Positions 24,204 to 34,206 of a stretch of 64,000 nt of DNA are shown here, piece after piece. A program made the translations under genes and the position numbers. The notes below the pieces were generated by a model. It searched no databases. It had not been told where the DNA came from and was given only the letters and a program-made list of their open reading frames with translations. The stretch covers positions 9,813,501 through 9,877,500 of the forward strand of contig CM061090.1 of NCBI GenBank assembly GCA_030770545.1, given 5' to 3'. The stretch's first letter is position 1. Each line of letters begins with the position of its first letter. Origin of the DNA: Macropodus opercularis (lineage: Eukaryota; Chordata; Actinopteri; Anabantiformes; Osphronemidae).

Positions 24204-24280
24204 CCCATCAAACAGTCAAGTCTATGAAAAGTGGAGAATGTATCGATGTTCTCTCAATTAGTCTCGTCAATTTCAAGCAA

Positions 24281-26389
24281 ATGGCACCTCCAGTGTTTGC
24301 TTTGTATGTGGCATGTCTGCTCACGGCCACCAGTGAAGGGGGTAAGTGCATTTTATTTTCCTTCTCTCGTCTTTTTAATACTTTTTGTCTTTCAGCATCG
24401 GGCAAAGCTGGTGTAAATGGTCTAAATGCAACAGTGCATTTTTCTGTTCTTTCCTCAGCTGATGCCACGGTGCTGAATGGACCAACAGCTTTGAGTTTTT
24501 TATCCGTTAATCTTGGCCAAGATGTCACTTTAAATTGTTCCTTTGAAGATTCTGTAGCAGTGATGTTTTACTGGTATAAACAAATTCTAGGAAAGAAACC
24601 AGAGCCCATGTCTAAATTCTATAAGCATGAAAAAAATGGCACTTTGATCGAGCCATTTAAAAGTGATCCACGTTTTCAACTGGATGCATCTGCTGGAAAA
24701 AATCACTTAAAGCTCTCATATGTGCAGAGCTCAGACTCAGCTACTTACTTTTGTGTAGGTGGTTATTCGTACGTGTTTGAGTTTTTGGAGAGTGTTATTG
24801 TCAATGTAGAGCATTCAGGCTCCAACGTCCCAGCTTTGGTGCATCAGTCAGTGTCTGGGAGCCTCCATCCAGGAGGTTCTGTGACGCTGAACTGTACAGT
24901 TCACACTGGGATCTGTGATGGGAAACACAGTGTTTACTGGTTCAAAGACTCTGGACAAACTCATCCAGGAATCATTTACACCCACGGAGACAGAAACGAT
25001 CAGTGTGAGAGGAAACCAGACACACAAACACACACCTGTGTCTACAACGTGCAGATAAAGCATGTGAGTCGTTCTAATGCTGGGACCTACTACTGCGCTG
25101 TCGCTTCGTGTGGAAGGATTCTGTTTGGAAACGGGACCAAGCTGGACTTTGAGGGTGAGTAACTCTGTAGTGGATGCTTCATTGATAAACGTGTCAGTAA
25201 TGGGCCTAATGCCTGACTCTCTGCAGATGTTGAGGATTTCTTTGTGCTGGAGCGTGTCTTGAGTGGAGCCTTGGCGTTCACCACCCTCCTGGTCGGTGTA
25301 CTGGCTTACACAGCATACAGAACGTATAAGGCAAACGGCTGCCAATGCACAGGTGGGCTGCCGATCATCATAACCCACGGCTCAGGCCTGTCGTGTGTTA
25401 ATAAAGATAACATTTACAAACATCCAACAATGTGCTAACTCACGTCTTCTAACAGAGTCTTCGTTGTTGCATCTCACTGCTTCAGTCTGTTTGTCGCTAC
25501 AATCTGTCCATCAACCAGTGGAGCCTGAATTCATGAAAATTATGTTGGAAACCTTTTAGCCTCTCATGTTTTTCAGAAATGTGGGTCATTTCTGAAAAAC
25601 GTACGTGTTTATGTCATATTTTGATTACATTTATGTAGAGCAGGTTAGGAGCGATTAGCTACTACCCTTGAAAACTGGCATTGGTGTCAGTATTTCATTC
25701 TCAAGTCTCATAAAGACTTAAATATAAAAAGTTACTATGACAGTAGATTTGAAGGCTTCATAAATACCCTCTGTCCTCAGTCCCAAATTCACTGTGAGGG
25801 CAATTTGACCAATTTCAGGAGTGATTCTGAGACACTTAGTGGATCCTGGCCCGGTCAAGTTATAGAAGAAGTAAAAGATCACAGACTTCTGTCCGTTTAG
25901 AAGCAGAGAAGGTGGCGACGCTAGCAGCTAAGCTGAGTCACTACAGCTGCGCTAAGCGTAAGCTCGCACAGTTACAGCTGATACTGTATAAACTAATGCA
26001 GTTTAGGTGTCGCGGAGATAATCACTGTTGTACTTGTGCTGATTTTATTGATTCGCTGCGTATTTTGCATTTTCTGCTTTGTCGTTGCATTTAGTCACAC
26101 TCAAACAAGGCATTTCCTCCTGTTTGTCACACCTAGACGTTCAGGAACGATCTCCACCTACTTCAGCCCCAAATGCAGAGGTACGTACTGTCCTGCACTG
26201 TATGCTGTGCATGTGACTGGTTGTTAATGCATGTGTTCATGCCGTTCTGAGGACTGATCTTATTGTCAGGTTTATCAAGATGCAGAGAACCTCCATTATG
26301 CTGCTTTAAAGAAGAACCACATGAGCAGATCAAGAAGACAGAGAGACGCCACTGGGACTGAATGTGTCTACTCCCATGTGAGGCTGTAG
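24281..26389 (+). CDS. nitr: NITR 2, V-I-TM-ITIM receptor
   Basis: Model: 24281-24341, 24459-25154, 25227-25352, 26137-26180, 26270-26389 (348 aa), every junction in phase. Signal exon 20 aa; V domain with TLNCSFE, FYWYKQILGKKP, DSATYFC and no canonical FGxG (FEFLESVIV in its place); I domain carrying the conserved six-Cys pattern (LNCTVHTGICDG, QCE, TCVYN, YYCAVASCG) and J-like FGNGTKLD; stalk and transmembrane segment LSGALAFTTLLVGVLAYTAY; tail with ITIM NLHYAAL and CVYSHV. Intron 3 (about 780 bp) is by far the longest intron of this model and holds 25353-26136. The start was taken at 24281 because it opens a hydrophobic leader; in-frame upstream ATGs (24200, 24221) lie in the promoter region. 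Predicted inhibitory leukocyte receptor. Confidence 0.92.
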
Positions 26390-27771
26390 AGTCAACAGAC
26401 CTGTCAGGTATCACGTCACACGCTGAGTGATTTCTGTGGTTCTTGTGGGATCTAGAGGGATCTATTGTGCAAAGCAATACCACTGGCAAGGACGCTCATC
26501 TAGATTTAGAGCCACCGTCCTTCAGACATCACTCTATTTGGGATGTACTCAAAACTGAACAGCACAATCGAAAGTGAGTCAAATACAGACGTGACTGCTT
26601 CAAACCGGGCGATGCAGCCAGAAACGACGAGGCCTGATCTTAGGGTGAAGAAAACACACAACACACTGTGCTATTTATAAAATAACCTGAACATGTTCTA
26701 TGCTGCAAATTCTAGTTAAATGTCTGCTCCCCCCGCGGCTTTGATAATTCCTGTTGTGTACAGGTAGTTTGATATAAATCTACTGATACCTCAACCAGGG
26801 GTGTGAGGAGCTTTTTTTAGCTGGTGTGTGGTCGGCAGTCAACCATTAGCTCAGTGGGCTCTGGGACCCCCTGCTCTCTCTGCTGCTGTGGTTATAAACA
26901 GGAAGTCTCTGCAGGGTTTTCATGCACAGTTGCTGCACAGTAGCTGTAATGTCCATAGTGAAATCCTGAAACAGTGCTTAATAAAACTCATTTACACAAT
27001 TATGTCAGAGCATCATGTTTTTTATAAGTCAGGGCTTTTTCATGACTTTACTGTGCTCTGAGGTCATCCTGCCCTCAGGAGGAACTTATCCCCATTTAGC
27101 TAATCCAAGGCTGTTCTCACAAATCACATAAAAATACCAAAGGGCCAGTTACACAAACAAATGGTTTACTTTACTTTAATTGTAATATTCAAAATAAGAA
27201 ACACAGCTGGACCAGAATATTTTAACCTAGACATGAGTCTAGCAGTGGTGAAGGGTGTTGGTTGTTCCAGTAAACACATAAAACGTCCGATGCCCAGATT
27301 ACAAATAAATGAATTTATGACATCCAGTTAATCCAAGTCAGTCAATCCAGTCATCCATCTCTGACCAAGTGCCATAAATGTAAAGCTTAATATACAATCT
27401 GGCAATAAGCTCGTCCAGCCCCCTGCTGACACTAGGAAATGTGGAAACATCACTTCACCCCTGTACAGAGTGAACATCACAGCAGGTTGGCAGAACTTTT
27501 GCATATTAGAGTTTTTCCTCCCTGAGTCTTACAAGGAATATAATACAAGGAAGGTCCAAACTCCTGAATTTCCCTTTAACCATCAAGAAAAGCATCTATG
27601 GGAGTCTTGTCCATATTCCTTGACTGATCGACCCTCTGAGAAAAGTGTCTCTCCTAAAATCTGTCTGAACTGGCAGACCTTTCTTTATGCAACACCTTCG
27701 AGGCAGCGCTAAGAATGAGCGTGGTCATTGTTTCCACATCAGCTAACGAGGAGGATCTTCCTTCTCGTTAG
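26390..27771. other. Intergenic between NITR 2 and 3
   Basis: No gene seen. About 26795-26960 ('ggtgtgaggagctttttttagctg', 'ctgctgtggttataaacaggaa') resembles the flank at 30722-30860 and 35355-35480, so an older copy of the same cluster repeat lies here. Confidence 0.5.
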
Positions 27772-27776
27772 CCAAT
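27772..27776 (+). promoter_or_regulatory. CCAAT box, NITR 3
   Basis: GCCAATCAAACAC, 67 bp before the ATG. No CATGTGA element seen upstream. Confidence 0.6.
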
Positions 27777-27838
27777 CAAACACTGTCTTCTCTCTGAAGA
27801 CTACAGACCAGATTGAGATTCAAGTCATTTGGAGTACA

Positions 27839-29432
27839 ATGACGACTCTAAAGGACTCTCTGTATCTGACTTGTCTTTTGTTGGGGAGTTTAGGTAAGTT
27901 CTATTTATATTTATCTTCAATAAGTGGAACATTGAATACACACACTTGTCAATTTAGCATCCATCCAAATCTCAAAACAATACTAGTGTTATTTTAATCT
28001 TTTTCAGCTCAGATGACGAAGGTGAAATCATCCATTTATGTGCACCAGGAAAGTCATTTCTATCCAGCTAATGTTGGTGACAGTGTGACTTTGCCGTGTT
28101 CCTATGAAGGTAGCGCAGTTATGTTCTACTGGTATAAACAAACTCTGGGACAGAGACCCAGGATCGTCTCGACCTTCAATAAACGTAAAAGTAAAACCAC
28201 GTTTCATAACGAGTTCAAGAATGATTTCCGTTTCCTTCTAGAAGCAGGACATGGTAAAAATGACCTGAAAATCACAGATTTGCACATGTCAGACTCAGGC
28301 ACATACTACTGCATAGGATGCTATGCATATGATTTTGAATTTACTGGGGGAGTCACTGTCAGCGTCCAGGGTTCAGGCTCCAACGTCCCAGCTTTGGTGC
28401 ATCAGTCAGTGTCTGGGAGCCTCCATCCAGGAGGTTCTGTGACGCTGAACTGTACAGTTCACACTGGGATCTGTGATGGACAACACAGTGTTTACTGGTT
28501 CAAAGACTCTGGACAAACTCCTCCAGGAATCATTTACACCCAGGGAGACAGAAACGATCAGTGTGAGAGGAATCCAGACACACAAACAGACACCTGTGTC
28601 TACAACCTGCCTCTAAACAGCCTGTCTCACGCTGGGGCCTCCTGTGCTGTCGCCGTCTGTGGACACGTTCTTTTTGACAACCTGAAAGAGTTAGAATGTA
28701 AGTAGCACAGATTTGACATGTACGGTAGGATCATTACAGTACCTACTTTTATTCTGAAGGTCTGTGACGTCTCTTTTCAGCTGGCTCTGATCATGGAGAC
28801 CATCTTGTCTTGGTGTACGTGTTGAGTGGAGCTTTAACCTTCACCACCATCTTGGTTGTTTTACTGGCATTTGCAGCATTTTCATTGTACAAGAGCAGCA
28901 GCTGCCAATGTCTTCCAGGTAACTGTCAGTTATAACTTATAGCGTGTGTGCTTCAGTTTGAAGTTGACTCAGTATCCGTCTTGTCTCTTGACCAGAGTTT
29001 CAAGTAAGATGTTCACCTTCTTCTCTAAATACTGAAGTAAGTATTGCACCACTACAACTATTCTACAGAGTACTGTGAATAAATGCATTAAAAGCTGAAA
29101 ATATATAACACATGGAGCTATATATAGGTGTCTATAGATGTTTCCACCTATGAGAACTGACCCATAAGCTGAACCTTACCATCATATATCTTGTATGTCT
29201 TGTCTACTAGAGTAAGTGTCTGCAAACTTGAATTTATCTACTCCATTTATTTTGCTGGTGTAGTAAGTCAATCTGAGTAGTAAAACAGTTTACTGTTAAA
29301 CATGTGTGTCACTGTTACCAGGATTCAGACAACCTCCATTACGCAGCTTTGAGGAAACACAAGATCAACAGACCCCCAAGACAGAGGGAGGCCACACACA
29401 CTGATTGTGTTTACTCCAGTGTCAGACTGTGA
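27839..29432 (+). CDS. nitr: NITR 3, receptor with a degenerate I domain
   Basis: Model: 27839-27893, 28008-28697, 28781-28918, 28996-29036, 29322-29432 (344 aa), all in phase. The leader and V domain are normal (TLPCSYE, FYWYKQTLGQRP, DSGTYYCIGC). The I domain starts like its paralogs (LNCTVHTGICDG, YWFKDSGQT) but its last strands are altered: the YYC tripeptide has become SC through a one-codon loss, about two codons are missing just before it, and the J-like FGNGTKLEF reads FDNLKELE. The frame nevertheless stays open into a good transmembrane segment (VLSGALTFTTILVVLLAFAAF) and a tail with ITIM NLHYAAL and CVYSSV. An AATAAA lies at 29542-29547. Either the I domain folds differently, or the gene is at an early stage of decay. 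Confidence 0.85.
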
Positions 29433-29837
29433 ATTGGAGTCATTTTATCAGTACTCGTTTGTTTCTCTGAGTGAATAATGACAACGCTGTTGTATATTTC
29501 ATACATAGAATCATGTAATGTTTGTTTGACTGCAACGAACTAATAAAACAAGTCTATGTTGCCTGAGGTACAAGACGTCTGCTCTCACTGTAACTGTAAA
29601 ACACACAGGTTATGAAGAGGCTGTATGCACTGATGAGAATGTGGGGTTTGTGCAGGAACAGGACAGTAGTGTGCACTCGTCTCTAATACTGTCTGGTGAT
29701 CAGAAAATGCTTTGTCATAAGTATGTTGAATATCCTGGGTGGTGAATACCCACAGTGATGACCTGACTCATGTTGGGGGTCTCATATGCTCAACAATGGA
29801 GATCCTCATACATGGGAAATGTCAGTTTTGTGCTCAC

Positions 29838-30205
29838 AGTCCATTGAGGCTTACATGAAATCTGGAAACCTGACCGGATTTGCAAACAAAGAAACATAAA
29901 AACTTTTCCACAACGTTCCTGCTGGACCAAGACGTCCTGCTGGGACGTCCACACCCTACCACACCTGAAGACGTCAGGGATTGGCTGCGATGCCGGAAGG
30001 CGCTCAGGATAAAAGCGCCGACATACTGAGATTCGCTCTCTTCTCTGATTTCTTCCATCCTCGTCCTTGGTTCTAACGCAACCTCAACTGGACGCCGAGG
30101 AGGAAGTTAAGGAACAAGCCTGACCTTCACTCTGCTCAGACAGACTCGCCTGCATTGATGCTGCCCTCTTTCACCGTCCGCTGCCACTAAGGAAGAAATA
30201 ATTTA
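29838..30205. repeat. Promoter-like dispersed repeat, copy 1
   Basis: Starts 'cagtccattgaggcttacatg'; contains 'ggataaaagcgcc' followed by a pyrimidine-rich stretch, as in a TATA box with downstream initiator. Near-identical copy at 34612-34970 (part of the tandem duplication) and an independent fragment at 62750-62830. It resembles a solo LTR or another promoter-bearing repeat end, but terminal repeats were not established. Confidence 0.5.
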
Positions 30206-30224
30206 GCTCCTTTGTCCCCCAACA

Positions 30225-30545
30225 TGGGGCGGCACGGTGGTGTGGTGGTTAGCACTGTCGCCTCACAGAGAAGGTCCCAAGTCGATTCCCGAAGGCGACC
30301 AGGGGCCTTTCTGTGTGGAGTTTGCATGTTCTCCCCATGTCTGCGTGGGTTCTCTCCGGGGTCTCCGGCTTCCTCCCACAGCACCAAAACAACAAAGACA
30401 TGCAGTTAAATTGGAAACTCTAAATTGCCCGTAGGTGTGAGTGTGTGTGTGACTATGACTTGTGCGTCTATATGGCTGTGACAGACATAGCCAGCTGGGA
30501 TAGGCTCCAGCAAGCTACCTATGGAGGTAGAAGACACGCCTCAAT
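30225..30545 (+). repeat. tRNA-like SINE-type dispersed repeat
   Basis: Head 'ggcggcacggtggtgtggtgg' with an A-box-like TGGTTAGCACTG and a B-box-like GTCGATTCC, then a body 'ggagtttgcatgttctccc' and tail 'ctgggataggctccag'. This family is widespread in fish genomes. It is inserted in the first copy of the 4.6-4.8 kb duplication and absent at the equivalent point of the second copy (about 34982), so it post-dates the duplication or was replaced. Confidence 0.75.
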
Positions 30546-31552
30546 GGTGGAGTCCATGCATGCAACACTTATTTATTACTTATGAAACGAACTGACTGAT
30601 GCAGAGACCGTGTACAGCTACAGACTGAATGGGCAGATCCAGTGTCTTTATTTTCACAGTCTCATACATTGATACCTTTGCTGTTTTTGTGGTTATTTTT
30701 TCTGTTATATGCCACAAGCCCAGAGGTGTGAGGATCTTTATTTAGCCTCTGTGTGGTTGGCAGTTAGCCTCTCAGTTTACTTCTGTTTGGACCCTCAGTT
30801 CTCTTTGCTGCTGTGGTTTACAGACAGGAACATTCTGCTGTGTCTTTAAGTGCAACAGCTGCAGAGTAGCCCAATAATACTCACGTTATAATAGTCCATC
30901 ATATTATTACATCAATCCCAAAGCGTTTTACAAAGGATTCCTTTTACTTTTTATGTTACAAGATATTAATGGATTGCTATGACGTCAACGTTTCCCAGAG
31001 AATTAACCCTGATGACTCAATTACTTAACAGTATATGTTCTATGCTCTCCCAGTTTTTATCCTGTAAAACAGTTACGGACCCAGAACTTGACCCTGACAT
31101 CCATGGTTCCCAGAAGATGAATCTCTTTAACGTCAGTAGTTTCTGGTTCTGTTTGTAGTTTAAGGTTACATGACCCTGATCAAATCTTAGACTGGTTGAC
31201 ACTTGGCTACATCGTCAAACATGTAAACGTGATTATGTATTTGTAACTGTCAGGAAACGTTGGTTATACGTCCTGCATTGTTCTGGTTTATAACTGATTT
31301 GGGTTTTTAAAGAACATGTTTCTGAACAGTCTCACTGCTGCTGAGCAATGAAAGATTTAAATCTGTGAACTAAACGCGTCCACTCCACTGCTCTTAGCAA
31401 CGCATCATTCATGCTTATACTAATATTTGTTATCAGACCTTGTGCTACTGAAAACGTTGCTTATTCTGGAGATTTTTCATAGAGGGGACGCTGAACATGA
31501 TCTCACTGCTTCCTTATTAGGACATTCAGTGTTAGCTTTTAGCCAATCAAAC

Positions 31553-31557
31553 ACAGT
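31553..31557 (+). promoter_or_regulatory. CCAAT box, NITR 4
   Basis: AGCCAATCAAACACAG, 68 bp before the ATG at 31621; identical to the NITR 5 promoter. Confidence 0.6.
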
Positions 31558-31620
31558 CCTCTGTCTAAGATCAGAGGACGTACGAAGGTACTTTACATTC
31601 ATCAAGACATGTTGATCAGG

Positions 31621-33027
31621 ATGACATCTCTCACGTTCGCTTCATGGCTGACTTGTCTTTGCGTGTGGAACACAGGTAGGTTTGAGTAGTTCTGAGACTT
31701 GTACAAGACATTAATGCTAAACGTATGACACTGCGTTAATTGTATGATTTCTTGTTTTCTTTTCAGCTTTGGCAACTGACTTTAAGCCATTAATTCGTCA
31801 AGACGGAGGTTTGATAATGGTTAATGCTGGTGACACAGTGACTTTGCGTTGTTTCTCTCAAGGTAACGCTGCAATGTTTTACTGGTATAAACAAACTTTA
31901 GGTCAGAAACCAAGACTAATGTCTTCCTACCATAAAGGTGATAAAGCTGGCGACTTTAAGGGTGACTTCAAAAACAATTCGCGACTCTCTCTGGAAACTA
32001 AAAATCATACTAACCACTTAAAAATCTCAGATTTAGGGATTCTAGACTCAGCTACTTATTACTGTGCAAGTTCCACCGCATACGCTTTTGAATTTGGAGA
32101 CGGCATCACCGTCAGGGTCCAGGGTTCAGGCTCCAACGTCCCAGCTTTGGTGCATCAGTCAGTGTCTGGGAGCCTCCATCCAGGAGGTTCTGTGACGCTG
32201 AACTGTACAGTTCACACTGGGATCTGTGATGGACAACACAGTGTTTACTGGTTCAAAGACTCTGGACAAACTCCTCCAGGAATCATTTACACCCAGGGAG
32301 ACAGAAACGATCAGTGTGTGAGGAAGCCAGACACACGAACACACACCTGTGTCTACAACCTGCCAGTAAATAGTCTGGGTCATTCTCCTGCTGGGACCTA
32401 CTACTGTGCTGTCGCCTTATGTGGACACATTCTGTTTGGAAATGGGACCAAGCTGGAATTTGAGGGTGAGTAACTTCTACAGTTTGTATTGTTGGATAAA
32501 TATTCATTGTTGCTTCTCTAACAAATTATATAATCAGACAGAAATCGTGGCTACAGTTTCTCCTAATCTCTAAACTTTCTGGCCAGATAGACTCTGTCTC
32601 GGTACATGTCTTGAGTGGAGCTGTGACGTTCACCACTATCCTGTGTGTGTTACTGTCTTTTCTAATATGCAAGACGAGGCAGACAAACTGCAAATGTTCA
32701 GGTAATTTGTGGTTTTTGTAGTTAGGTACATGTAGCGGACTGTGCTCACTGAATTTGGCTTTTCCATTAAATGTTTTTTATTTTCATTTACAGCTCCCTC
32801 CACAACAAATGCTGGGGTGAGTCTTATTCTCGTAGTTGATGTCTAACAGTCATTATTCTGTAGGAATATGTTGTAATTTGGACAGTTCATGTGAGACTAT
32901 GTATTTTTTCCAGGGTGACACAGACAACCTTCATTATGCTGCTTTAAACGTTAACAGGACAAACAGATCAAGAAGACAGAGGAATGAAGCCTTAAGTGAG
33001 TGTGTTTACACTGGTGTAAAGTTGTAG
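31621..33027 (+). CDS. nitr: NITR 4, transmembrane exon without usable acceptor
   Basis: Exons 31621-31675 and 31767-32465 encode leader, V domain (TLRCFSQ, FYWYKQTLGQKP, DSATYYCASS, FGDGI) and six-Cys I domain ending FGNGTKLEFEG. The linker (32794-32816) and ITIM tail (32914-33027; NLHYAAL, ECVYTGV) are intact. The transmembrane exon near 32587-32701 reads well (VHVLSGAVTFTTILCVLLSF), but in NITR 7 it follows 'ctttcag', which here is 'ctttctg'. None of the remaining AGs (after 32536, 32540, 32556 or 32586) gives the right phase. Retaining the intron yields a soluble two-domain protein ending FEGE. A secreted isoform or a recent pseudogene are both possible. An in-frame alternative start is at 31609. 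Confidence 0.8.
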
Positions 33028-33370
33028 ATCACAGTTATTAAACTATGTTAAAACTATACTTTGCTATTTTCCTGATTCGTCTCCATATGTGTAACTTGTA
33101 TGTACACGACGTGGTTACTTTGCTGGCTTAACTGTCATCCGGTCTTTGAGGCCCAAGTTTCAAAACATGTCTTTGGCTTTTTTTTGTTTTGTGTAATTAT
33201 TAAATAGGGAACCAGCTCTAATCACGAACCTTTTTGCCTTTGCCTGTGTTCAATGCATGATGGGTCTGATGCAACAACTATTGTAAAGAGCATGTGACTA
33301 TGCTCGGCCCATTTTACAGTAAACTTCCTCATTGTGATACACCAGAGCACAGGTCTATTCCTACGTTCCA
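33028..33370. repeat. 3' flank shared by NITR 4, 6 and 7
   Basis: 'gtacacgacgtggttactttgctgg' and 'atgcatgatgggtctgatgca' recur at about 40108, 41335, 44802 and 46027. The copies at 41335 and 46027 stand alone, without a receptor tail before them. Confidence 0.8.
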
Positions 33371-33379
33371 GAACATACA

Positions 33380-34206
33380 TGATTAAATTTGGAGATGGTA
33401 TCACCGTCAGTGTCTAGGGTTCAGGCTCCAACGTCCCAGCTTTGGTGCATCAGTCCGTGTCTGTCTGTGACTCTGAACTGTACAGTTCACACTGGGATCT
33501 GTGATGGACAACACAGTGTTTACTGGTTCAAAGACTCTGGACAAACTCCTCCAGGAATCATTTACACCCAGGGAGACAGAAACGATCAGTGTGAGAGGAA
33601 TCCAGACACACAAACAGACACCTGTGTCTACAACCTGCCTCTAAACAGCCTGTCTCACGCTGGGGCCTCCTGTGCTGTTGCCGTCTGTGGACATGTTCGT
33701 TTTGAAAACCAGTAAGAGTTAGAATGTAAGTAGCACAGATTTGACATGTACAGTAGGATCATTACAGTACCTACTTTTATTCTGAAGGTCTGTGACGTCT
33801 CTTTCCAGCTGGCTCTGATCATGGAGACCAAATTAAAACACTTGCCTTTACACAGTATGTAACTAAAATATTGTGCATATACCAACATGAGCTGCCTGTT
33901 TAGTTGTGAGCTTTGAGATTTGCAGTGTGTGTTCCCCTTACATTTGATGCTGTTACTGTATGTGTCCACTAGAGTAAGTGTCTGCAAACTTGAATTTATC
34001 TACTCCATTTATTTTGCTGGTGTAGTGAGAGGCACCGTGTGTCAATCTGAGTAGTAAAACAGTTTACTGTTAAACATGTGTGTCACTGTTACCAGGATTC
34101 AGACAACCTCCATTACGCAGCTTTGAGGAAACACAAGATCAACAGACCCCCAAGACAGAGGGAGGCCACACACACTGATTGTGTTTACTCTAGTGTCAGA
34201 CTGTGA
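33380..34206 (+). pseudogene. NITR relic (psi-1): I domain plus ITIM tail, V domain lost
   Basis: Begins at the J-like end of a V domain (TTTGGAGATGG near 33390) with a TAG stop at about 33414, then an I domain with a 20-bp deletion near 33463 that shifts the frame. From there the frame follows the degenerate I domain of NITR 3, including the altered SC and disrupted FG motifs. The transmembrane exon breaks off after 'catggagacca' (33828), but the last exon (34096-34206; NLHYAAL, CVYSSV) is intact. Leader and V exon are absent. It is the duplicate of NITR 3. Confidence 0.9.

Larger units (their letters stand above)
29206..32460 (+). repeat. Tandem duplication A, copy 1
   Basis: Runs from inside the NITR 3 3' region through the NITR 4 V/I exon and matches 33969-37092 almost base for base. 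Offset is about 4770 bp before the SINE and 4632 bp after it. The copies part company at the very end of the I-domain exon. Confidence 0.85.

Noticed and set aside
24848..25378. Minus-strand ORFs antisense to the I domain, open in almost every NITR copy (e.g. 32159-32383, 36791-37015, 39164-39349, 43856-44041, 60153-60338)
   Set aside because: They repeat because the I-domain DNA on the other strand is nearly identical; the translation has no leader or domain pattern.
30225..30300. A functional tRNA gene
   Set aside because: Only A- and B-box-like motifs are present; no cloverleaf, and the unit recurs as a dispersed repeat.
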